Below are positions 1-5,165 of a stretch of DNA of 5,424 nucleotides, in pieces. The stretch comes from an uncultured Eubacteriales bacterium (GTDB lineage: Bacteria > Bacillota > Clostridia > Oscillospirales > CAG-382). The notes under the pieces are model-generated. The model was given only the letters and a program-made list of their open reading frames with translations, was not told where the DNA came from and did no database searches. Numbering within the stretch: the stretch's first letter is position 1; every line of letters starts with the position of its first letter. A program made the position numbers and the translations under genes. The DNA is taken from assembly GCA_934444645.1 (NCBI GenBank), contig CAKSCV010000045.1, positions 1-5,424 of the forward strand, written 5' to 3'.

Positions 1-36
1 AGCTACTGAGACATTTTTAAGATTTATGCAATTTTC

Positions 37-105
37 ATTGCTCGAAGGAATCGAACCATCTGCCGCTTAGGAGGCGATTGCTCTATCCAGCTGAGCTACG
101 GAAAC
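37..105 (-). tRNA. tRNA-Arg (anticodon CCU), atypical 3' half, possibly a pseudogene
   Basis: Read on the minus strand, the 5' half is a textbook tRNA. The D stem GCTC (96-93) pairs with GAGC (83-80). The anticodon arm at 78-62 has the 7-base loop CTCCTAA, giving anticodon CCU (71-69), which decodes the rare Arg codon AGG. The T loop carries the conserved G-TTCGATT-C (56-48). The rest is abnormal. Only one base (61) lies between the anticodon stem and a T stem that contains a U58/U46 mismatch, where 4-5 bases are usual. The 5' acceptor strand GTTTCCG (105-99) forms only about 4 of 7 pairs with 43-37. An alternative acceptor pairs 107-103 with 42-38 and 100-99 with 44-43, but needs a two-base bulge and shortens the T stem. 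No CCA is encoded. A perfect promoter upstream argues that the locus is transcribed. It could be a damaged copy, a divergent functional tRNA, or a sequence error. Confidence 0.7.
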
Positions 106-120
106 AAAGGGAACAAACCT

Positions 121-148
121 ATTATATCAAATTCTGCCGTTTTGTCAA
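121..148 (-). promoter_or_regulatory. consensus sigma-A promoter for the tRNA-like gene
   Basis: On the minus strand a perfect TTGACA (148-143) is followed by a 16-base spacer and a perfect TATAAT (126-121). Transcription would start near 112-115, about ten bases before the 5' end of the tRNA-like sequence. Both hexamers match the vegetative consensus exactly, as is usual for stable-RNA genes. Confidence 0.88.
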
Positions 149-249
149 GCTTTTTTCACAGCCATTGCGGAAGAAGGCGTTGGCTCAGGGATTTTTTTGA
201 AAAAATGCGGAACAATTCTTGAAACAGCTGCGTCTTACAGGCAGATGGC

Positions 250-278
250 AGGACACGTTTGCAAATACCGTTTAAAAT
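250..278 (+). promoter_or_regulatory. candidate promoter of the SLH/YcdB protein gene
   Basis: AGGACA (250-255, four of six matches to TTGACA) is followed by a 17-base spacer and TAAAAT (273-278, five of six matches to TATAAT). The start point would fall near 285, leaving a leader of about 20 bases before ATG 306. That would place the earlier ATG at 282 outside the transcript. An 8-base palindrome, TTTGCAAA, lies inside the spacer (258-265). The -35 match is weak, so this is a candidate only. Confidence 0.4.
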
Positions 279-288
279 CTCATGCCGG

Positions 289-294
289 AAAGGA
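289..294 (+). promoter_or_regulatory. ribosome binding site that fixes the start at 306
   Basis: AAAGGA lies 11 bases before ATG 306. The in-frame ATG at 282 lies upstream of this site and has no purine-rich site of its own. Translation from 306 also puts the lysine-arginine and hydrophobic segments of the signal peptide at the N terminus. Confidence 0.75.
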
Positions 295-305
295 ATGACT
301 TATTT

Positions 306-2699
306 ATGAATGTAAACAAACAAAGACTTTTGGCGCTTGCCGCCGCCGGCACTATGGCACTCGGCGCGGTGACGCCGCAAGTGCTTGCCGCAGAAACCGC
401 TATTGAAGTGGAAGACCCGAGCGTGCTCGGCTCGACGGATATCGCCGCTTCCTCCACAACCTCCACAACCTCCGAAAAAGCAAAGACTGAACCGACAGCA
501 GAAGATATGGAAAAACTGATTAAAATCGTAAAGCCAAAACTGGATGTTCCCGCCTCGTATACCGATTTCAACTGGCACTATTCCGCACCGACCTATTACA
601 ATACCGCTTCGTGGCGTTTTATCTGGTCGGATAAAGACGGAAAAGGCCGGGTGAACGTCAACACAGACGAAAAAGGCAACATCAAATCCTATTTGCACAA
701 CCGCTATGACCGCACACGCGGCGTCAAGCTGCCGCAGCATACCAAAGAGGCTCTTTCTCAAAACGCCGTGACGGCTCTTGCCAAGCTTTGCCCGGAGGCA
801 GCCGCTTCCATGAAGCTGGTCTCTTCTTCGGCAAGCAGCTTCTATTCCCAGAGCTTTATCTACTATTTTGTCCGCTATGAAAACGATATTGTTGTTCCGG
901 ATGATACTGCTACCGTTTGGGTCGACTATATTAACGGGGAGATCACGTCGCTTGACTGCAATTTCCACTATGCACTTGCGTTTGACGGACAAACCGGTCT
1001 TTCTGCCGACGATGCCAAGGAAAAGTTGGTCGATGCACAGAAAATGGTCCTGTCCTACCGCTTAAAGACCGAATATGACGAAAACGGCGAACTTACCGGA
1101 CGCAAGGCCTATCTCGTCTATACGCCCGAGAAATCGTATCTTGCGGCAGACGCCAAGGACGGCACGGTGTATACCGAACGCAACACCTGGACGGTCGATC
1201 GGGACGGCGGCGCGGGCGGCGGCTCGTCAAGCAACTCCAAATTCGCCGAAGCGGCGGCGGATGCCGCATCGGAGCCGGAATATGAGCTTTCCGAAGAGGA
1301 GCTTGCACAGCTTGACGTATTGAACAAGCTCATCTCGCGTGAAAAAGCCATCAATACGGTTTTGAACAACAAGGCATTGTATATTGAACCGGACGCAACA
1401 GCCGTGGAAGCAAAACTTACCAAAAAGGACATCTGGCACACGCCGTACTACCGTCCGGCCGGAAAAGCCGATGCCGACGCGGAAGGCTATATCTGGAACA
1501 TTGCGTTCTCGTCGCCGTATCGCGAAGCAAAGGAAGAGGAGGGTTATTACCGTGCGTATATGTATGCAACGGTGGATGCCGAAACCGGAAAATTGCTTTC
1601 GTTCAATACGAGCCTGCCGGATTATGACTATTATATCAATTCAAAACGCACCTTAGAGCTTCCGAAGCTGACATATACCGCTGAACAGGCGGATGAGATT
1701 TTCCGCGCATTTGCCGAAACCGAGATCCCGGATATCATCCAAAACACCCGTCTTTCGGATAATTACGGCTTTACGCCCATCAATTATGAAAAGGCGGCGG
1801 ATGCGTCTTTGCCGAAGATTCCGGTGTACCGTGCAGCACAGTTAGCGTACACGCGCGTCAACGAAGGCGTTGACTTCATCTATAACCGCGTGAACGGTGC
1901 GGTGGACCGCGTAACCGGCAAAATCACGCACTTCTCCTATAATTGGTTTGACGATGTCGCGTTCGAATCGCCGTCCGATGCCATCACGCCCGAGCAGGCG
2001 TACCGCTCCATGTTGGAAGCCGGAGAATTCAAACTCAACTATGAGATCAACTCCGACTATACGTATAAGCAGTATCTTGCCGACAGCCAAGCCGGACTTG
2101 TGGATTTAAACGATCTGTACGACACCAAGACCTATACGCGCCTTGTGTGGTCGGATATTTCGAATGCACCGCAATGCGTTGCGGCACTCACCGGCGAACG
2201 CATCGATTATACCGGAGCGCCGTATACCGATGAAAAGCCGGTGGTCTACACCGATCTTGACGGACATTGGGCAAAGGATACCATTGAAATGCTTGCCGAT
2301 CTCGGCTTCCGCTTTGAGGGCGAAGAAGCAGATACGGCCTTCAGACCGGATAAAGCCATCACCGAAAAGGAATTCTTTGAGCTTCTCGGCTTCTTCGGAA
2401 AGTCTCCGTCCGATTCGGCTCCCGAAGACGGCGCGGCTGAAAAGGAAATCTCGCGCACGCAAGCCGTGAAATACGTCATCGACGCGGCAGGTTACTATAA
2501 AGTGGCGGCTATGCCGGATATTTTCATCACGGATTTCGCGGATAACAGCGAGTTGAAGCGCGAGGACGTCGGCTTTATTGCCGTCGCACGCGGCATGAAG
2601 CTGGTGCAGGGCGATGATGCGCTGTTCCGTCCGTATGAAAGCATCACACGCGCCGAAGCGGCAACACTTGCCGTTAATTTTCTCAAAGCTTCAGAATAA
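306..2699 (+). CDS. secreted YcdB/YcdC-repeat protein with C-terminal S-layer homology domains
   Basis: The product has 797 residues from ATG 306. The N terminus (MNVNKQRLLALAAAGTMALG) is a signal peptide with a likely cleavage after VLA near residue 28, so the protein is exported. After a Ser/Thr-rich linker, residues about 79-226 resemble a YcdB/YcdC (PepSY-like) unit: it opens with LDVPASYTDFNW and continues with Trp- and Tyr-rich strands and acidic turns such as VDYINGEIT. A Gly/Ser linker (about 301-311) and an acidic helix follow, then a second such region at about 358-640 (for example EGYIWNIAF near 395). The C terminus has SLH-type sequence: DLDGHWAKDTIEML near 650, and a last module from about 737 to the end containing FRPYESITRAEAATLAVNF. 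SLH modules normally bind secondary cell-wall polymers, so wall attachment is inferred. The first SLH module looks weakened in its second half (ITEKEFFELL for the usual ITRAEF). No catalytic motif is visible and the function is unknown. The downstream protease gene starts 156 bases after the stop. Confidence 0.88.
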   Translation: MNVNKQRLLALAAAGTMALGAVTPQVLAAETAIEVEDPSVLGSTDIAASSTTSTTSEKAKTEPTAEDMEKLIKIVKPKLDVPASYTDFNWHYSAPTYYNTASWRFIWSDKDGKGRVNVNTDEKGNIKSYLHNRYDRTRGVKLPQHTKEALSQNAVTALAKLCPEAAASMKLVSSSASSFYSQSFIYYFVRYENDIVVPDDTATVWVDYINGEITSLDCNFHYALAFDGQTGLSADDAKEKLVDAQKMVLSYRLKTEYDENGELTGRKAYLVYTPEKSYLAADAKDGTVYTERNTWTVDRDGGAGGGSSSNSKFAEAAADAASEPEYELSEEELAQLDVLNKLISREKAINTVLNNKALYIEPDATAVEAKLTKKDIWHTPYYRPAGKADADAEGYIWNIAFSSPYREAKEEEGYYRAYMYATVDAETGKLLSFNTSLPDYDYYINSKRTLELPKLTYTAEQADEIFRAFAETEIPDIIQNTRLSDNYGFTPINYEKAADASLPKIPVYRAAQLAYTRVNEGVDFIYNRVNGAVDRVTGKITHFSYNWFDDVAFESPSDAITPEQAYRSMLEAGEFKLNYEINSDYTYKQYLADSQAGLVDLNDLYDTKTYTRLVWSDISNAPQCVAALTGERIDYTGAPYTDEKPVVYTDLDGHWAKDTIEMLADLGFRFEGEEADTAFRPDKAITEKEFFELLGFFGKSPSDSAPEDGAAEKEISRTQAVKYVIDAAGYYKVAAMPDIFITDFADNSELKREDVGFIAVARGMKLVQGDDALFRPYESITRAEAATLAVNFLKASE
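452..473 (+). repeat. short in-gene 9-base tandem repeat
   Basis: CTCCACAAC occurs twice head to tail (452-460, 461-469), followed by a partial third copy. It encodes Ser/Thr residues (TTSTTSE) in the linker between the signal peptide and the first domain. The period is a multiple of three, so copy-number changes would keep the frame and alter only linker length. Confidence 0.7.
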
Positions 2700-2764
2700 T
2701 TCACGAAAAAATCACATTCGGCACGACTGTATATCAGAATGACAGGGTAAACTGTAAGCGTCAT

Positions 2765-2800
2765 CGGGAGAGAGAATTCCGCTAAGACATTTTTCTCCCG
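2765..2800 (+). promoter_or_regulatory. hairpin in the leader between the two genes
   Basis: CGGGAGA (2765-2771) is the exact reverse complement of TCTCCCG (2794-2800). With two G-U pairs and one A-T pair the stem extends to ten pairs (2765-2774 with 2791-2800), around a 16-base loop. No T-run follows, so it is not a normal intrinsic terminator. It could be a leader RNA structure, a 3'-end stabiliser of the upstream mRNA, or an operator. It does not match the CIRCE heat-shock operator. Confidence 0.45.
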
Positions 2801-2813
2801 CATAAACAAAGCT

Positions 2814-2830
2814 TTTGCAATCCATGCAAA
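2814..2830 (+). promoter_or_regulatory. inverted repeat TTTGCA-N5-TGCAAA upstream of the protease gene
   Basis: A perfect 6-base inverted repeat with a 5-base centre ends ten bases before the AAAGGA ribosome binding site. The size and symmetry suit a dimeric repressor site or a small leader hairpin. No regulator is encoded in the window, so this is suggestive only. Confidence 0.3.
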
Positions 2831-2840
2831 CATTCTGATG

Positions 2841-2846
2841 AAAGGA
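2841..2846 (+). promoter_or_regulatory. ribosome binding site that fixes the start at 2856
   Basis: AAAGGA lies nine bases before ATG 2856. The in-frame ATG at 2838 directly abuts this site on its upstream side and so cannot use it. Confidence 0.8.
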
Positions 2847-2855
2847 CGAATTTTT

Positions 2856-4460
2856 ATGAACAACGATTTTGAAAACAGAAACGAGAACATGGAGAACGTC
2901 CCGCATACCGCCGTGCCGAATGAAACGCCCGCCGAAGCTGTACAAGCGTCGGAAACGGCATCCGCGCCGCATGCAAATGAAAATTCGTTTGACGAAAGTC
3001 CCGTGCAGCCGGCACAAAATGCCTGTCCCGGTGCTTCGGACGGAAATGCCGAAGCAGCTGCGAAGCATACATGGAACGCCTCCGAAGCAAACGGCACACC
3101 TTATACAAACGTTTCCTATCATCCGCAGAGCAATACGTATTCGTACTGTCGGCCGGATGGAGGCGGTGCCGAGCAGGTGAACGGCTGCGCTTGGAACAAT
3201 ACCGGCGCACCGGTGCATACCCAGCCGGCAAAAACAGCCAAAAAGTCCTCTAAAGGCTTTAAGGTGTTTGCAGCAAGTATGCTGACGGTCTTTACGATTT
3301 CGGCAGCTGCCATTGCTTCCTTTATGGCCGTGGATTTCGTCAAGAACGGCAGTATCTCCGATTCGCTCACCACGGGTGAAATGTCTGCACCGCCGACCAC
3401 ACAGCCTTCCGGTACGGCAACGCTTATTTCTTCCTTCAAGGAGACCGAAGAGGGCTTGACCAAGAGCCAGGTGGCGGCAAAATGCTCGCCCAGCACGGTC
3501 GGGATTGTGGTGGAAGCAGAGGTTTCTAACGGCAGCTATTACGGCTATTTCGGCAACTTCTATTCACAGCCGCAAATCACGCAAGGAACGGGCTCCGGCT
3601 TTATCTACAGTGCGGACGGCTACATCATCACTAACCACCATGTGGTGGAAGGTGCAAAAAAAATCACCGTGTATTTGAGTAATGACACGCAGGTGGAAGC
3701 AACGCTTGTCGGCTCGGATGAGCTTTCGGACATTGCCGTGATCAAAATCGACCCGACCGGTCTTGACCTTGTTCCGATGGAAATCGGCGATTCCGACAGA
3801 CTTGTTGTCGGTGATGAAGTCATTGCCATCGGCTGCCCGGCCGGCATTCAGTTCCGCGGCACGGTGACCGACGGTATCATTTCCGCCATCAACCGCAACG
3901 TGCAGCTTTCCGAAAACAGCGGCTCCAAAAAGACCATGACGCTGCTGCAGACCAATGCAACCATCAACAAAGGCAACTCCGGCGGTCCGCTTATCAATGC
4001 CAAAGGACAGGTTATCGGCATCAACACCTTAAAGCTCACCTCCGAATATGAGGGCATCGGCTTTTCGATCCCGATCAACGGCGCACTGCCGATCATCAGT
4101 CAGTTGATTGAATACGGTACCGTCAAAGAGCGTCCGGAAAACGACTTTGTTTCGGGTGAAGGTGCCATCGGTATCTCCGCCTCCAACATCACCGCTTCCG
4201 AAGCCGAATATTACGATATTCCGCAAGGTGTGCTTGTTGTACAGATCAACAAGGACGGCAACGCCGCCAAGGCCGGACTTCGCCGCGGCGACATTATTAC
4301 AGCATACAACGGTACGGACGTAAAGACCGTGACCGAGTTAAATAACCTCAAAGCCTCCAACAAGGCCGGCGACGAGGTTACCTTAAAGATTTACCGCGAT
4401 TCCGATGAGGATGATTCCAGCAAGACGTTTGAGATCACCTTTAAGCTTGACGCGGCATAA
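2856..4460 (+). CDS. HtrA/DegP-family membrane-anchored serine protease with one PDZ domain
   Basis: The product has 534 residues from ATG 2856. Residues 1-133 are a disordered, Ala/Asn/Glu/Pro-rich tail, expected to be cytoplasmic, with three cysteines (57, 98, 111). A Lys/Ser cluster (KKSSKGFK) leads into one membrane segment at about 136-161. The trypsin-like domain follows: GTGSGFIYSADGYIITNHHVV contributes His262, SDIAVIKID contributes Asp292, and NKGNSGGPL contributes Ser375. The triad is therefore complete and activity is expected. A PDZ domain at about 436-530 has the peptide-binding loop GVLVVQI (from 458) and AGLRRGDIITAYNG. HtrA proteases degrade misfolded exported proteins, and the PDZ domain recognises exposed C termini. 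Type II topology places the protease outside the membrane. The layout matches the HtrA-like proteases of Gram-positive bacteria; I cannot say which htrA paralogue this is, so no symbol is given. A strong terminator begins 42 bases after the stop. Confidence 0.95.
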   Translation: MNNDFENRNENMENVPHTAVPNETPAEAVQASETASAPHANENSFDESPVQPAQNACPGASDGNAEAAAKHTWNASEANGTPYTNVSYHPQSNTYSYCRPDGGGAEQVNGCAWNNTGAPVHTQPAKTAKKSSKGFKVFAASMLTVFTISAAAIASFMAVDFVKNGSISDSLTTGEMSAPPTTQPSGTATLISSFKETEEGLTKSQVAAKCSPSTVGIVVEAEVSNGSYYGYFGNFYSQPQITQGTGSGFIYSADGYIITNHHVVEGAKKITVYLSNDTQVEATLVGSDELSDIAVIKIDPTGLDLVPMEIGDSDRLVVGDEVIAIGCPAGIQFRGTVTDGIISAINRNVQLSENSGSKKTMTLLQTNATINKGNSGGPLINAKGQVIGINTLKLTSEYEGIGFSIPINGALPIISQLIEYGTVKERPENDFVSGEGAIGISASNITASEAEYYDIPQGVLVVQINKDGNAAKAGLRRGDIITAYNGTDVKTVTELNNLKASNKAGDEVTLKIYRDSDEDDSSKTFEITFKLDAA

Positions 4461-4501
4461 TCTCTGAAACTGCTTGTGTTTTTCTCCTTTAATAAATGTG
4501 G

Positions 4502-4541
4502 GTAAAGGCCCTCCGGCGAAAGTCGGAGGGCTTTTACTTTT
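4502..4541 (+). terminator. strong intrinsic terminator after the protease gene
   Basis: Bases 4502-4515 pair with 4524-4537 to form a 14-bp stem with a single G-U pair; the GC-rich core is GCCCTCCG/CGGAGGGC. The loop is 8 bases (GCGAAAGT). The AAA tract on the 5' side and TTTT on the 3' side would let it work in both directions. A further TTTT follows at 4538-4541. It ends transcription of the protease gene. Confidence 0.9.
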
Positions 4542-4564
4542 CCGAAAGGAAAAGGCGTTTTTTT
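4537..4564 (+). terminator. second hairpin with T-run, probable back-up terminator
   Basis: CTTTTCC (4537-4543) pairs perfectly with GGAAAAG (4548-4554) around a GAAA tetraloop. Three bases later comes a run of seven T (4558-4564). The stem is AT-rich and shares its first base with the previous terminator, so the two could not form fully at once. Confidence 0.55.
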
Positions 4565-4593
4565 CATACTTTTTGTGTCTAACAAAAAGTATG
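4565..4593 (+). repeat. T-rich hairpin, copy A
   Basis: CATACTTTTTGT (4565-4576) pairs perfectly with ACAAAAAGTATG (4582-4593) around loop GTCTA. It is followed by GAAAAGCACGC. A diverged relative with the same layout lies at 4869-4895. The short gap to the preceding T-run means it could also act as part of a terminator cluster. Confidence 0.75.
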
Positions 4594-4692
4594 GAAAAGC
4601 ACGCGAGGCGTGCTGCCCCGATAGGGGCAAAACTTTCCGAAAGGAATGTTTCAAAGGCGGCTATGCCGCCGAAGAATGCCGCTGAAAGCGGC

Positions 4693-4850
4693 AAAAGGAT
4701 TTAATTGGATTGCACGAAGTTGTTATCTTTATGCGCTGAATCGAGGTTTGCAAAACCTCGAAGCTCCCTTAAAAAGGTTTTAATTGTTGCGGTGCGAAGA
4801 TGTCACTGCGGTGGGCTGATTCGAGGTTTGCGAAACCTCGGAGCTCCCTG
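4693..4850 (+). repeat. imperfect tandem duplication, 79-80-base unit
   Basis: Unit 1 (about 4693-4770) and unit 2 (about 4772-4850) align throughout: AAAAGG-N-TTTAATTG at 4693 and 4772, CGAAG-N-TGT in the middle, then GCTGA-N-TCGAGGTTTGC, AAACCTCG and AGCTCCCT. The last 36 bases differ at only a few positions; the middle has diverged more. Each unit carries the palindrome CGAGGTTTGCRAAACCTCG. The differences in that palindrome fall in its loop, leaving the stem intact. Confidence 0.75.
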
Positions 4851-4868
4851 CAAAGGGAACGTTTTTAC

Positions 4869-4895
4869 GTTCTTTTTGCGTCGTGCAAAAAGAAC
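4869..4895 (+). repeat. T-rich hairpin, copy B
   Basis: GTTCTTTTTGC (4869-4879) pairs perfectly with GCAAAAAGAAC (4885-4895) around loop GTCGT. It is preceded by CGTTTTT and followed by AAAAAGCACGC, the same flanks as copy A at 4565-4593. The stem differs from copy A at several positions, but each change is matched on the other strand. Confidence 0.75.
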
Positions 4896-4938
4896 CAAAA
4901 AGCACGCCAGAGGTTTGCGAACCTCTGGACTCCGGGGA

Positions 4939-5054
4939 CGATTCAAATCGCCGGTCGACAAGGTGTTTTTGCTAAAACAACCGGCGTTCATCAGGTAACC
5001 GGTTATGCGGAAAACTGCGGCGTTGCCGGGCATCGCCGGCAATGATTTGAATCG
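4939..5054. repeat. 16-bp foldback enclosing a structured interior
   Basis: CGATTCAAATC (4939-4949) is the exact reverse complement of GATTTGAATCG (5044-5054). The adjacent GCCGG (4950-4954) can pair with CCGGC (5036-5040), leaving AAT (5041-5043) as a bulge. Inside lie the palindrome TAACCGGTTA (4996-5005) and the competing hairpin 5023-5042. The whole could be a miniature inverted-repeat element or an RNA fold. Confidence 0.55.
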
Positions 5055-5165
5055 GTGCGACGCTCCGGCTTTACAGCACAAGGAGTTAGAGCGAAGATCA
5101 AAAGAACAGCTGTATTCTTTGCAAACAGTAGGTTAAGGGTGGTACAAACGGGAGGTGGAGGGTGG

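Larger units (their letters stand above)
4565..5054. repeat. hairpin-dense intergenic block (no convincing gene)
   Basis: This stretch is packed with short perfect inverted repeats: 4565-4593 (12-bp stem), 4598-4614 (AGCACGC/GCGTGCT), 4615-4628 (GCCCC/GGGGC), 4633-4649 (around TTCC-GAAA-GGAA), 4656-4670 (GGCGGC/GCCGCC), 4678-4692 (GCCGC/GCGGC), 4741-4761 (TCGAGGTTT/AAACCTCGA), 4822-4840 (CGAGGTTT/AAACCTCG), 4845-4858 (TCCCT/AGGGA), 4869-4895 (11-bp stem), 4907-4928 (CCAGAGGTT/AACCTCTGG) and 5023-5042 (TTGCCGG/CCGGCAA). Open frames exist on both strands, but they are composed of these palindromes and lack ribosome binding sites or recognisable protein motifs. The block may be a composite of intergenic repeat elements or a structured non-coding RNA. 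Confidence 0.75.

Noticed and set aside
37..105. tRNA 3' end as an attachment site for an integrated element
   Set aside because: No integrase gene, phage gene or repeated 3' tRNA segment is visible elsewhere in the window.
191..206. T7-G-A6 tract as a terminator
   Set aside because: It has no GC-rich stem. It is an AT-rich symmetric tract between two divergent genes, where no terminator is needed.
282..305. ATG 282 as the start of the SLH/YcdB protein
   Set aside because: It lies before the AAAGGA site, possibly before the transcription start, and adds MPERNDLF ahead of an otherwise well-formed signal peptide.
300..992. 230-codon open frame on the minus strand inside the first gene
   Set aside because: It is a shadow of the strongly supported plus-strand gene, with a cysteine/arginine-rich translation and no recognisable domain.
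2838..2855. ATG 2838 as the start of the protease
   Set aside because: It abuts the AAAGGA site on the wrong side; ATG 2856 has correct spacing.
4383..4694. 103-codon minus-strand open frame overlapping the protease 3' end and the terminator
   Set aside because: It runs through the terminator hairpin and several palindromes, has no ribosome binding site, and resembles no protein family I recognise.
4474..5081. Open frames of 76-97 codons on both strands of the hairpin block
   Set aside because: Their translations are set by the palindromic repeats. The frames overlap one another on both strands and lack ribosome binding sites.
5119..5148. TTGCAA-N18-TACAAA as a promoter
   Set aside because: Only four of six matches in each hexamer, an over-long spacer, and no gene or RNA downstream that I can support.
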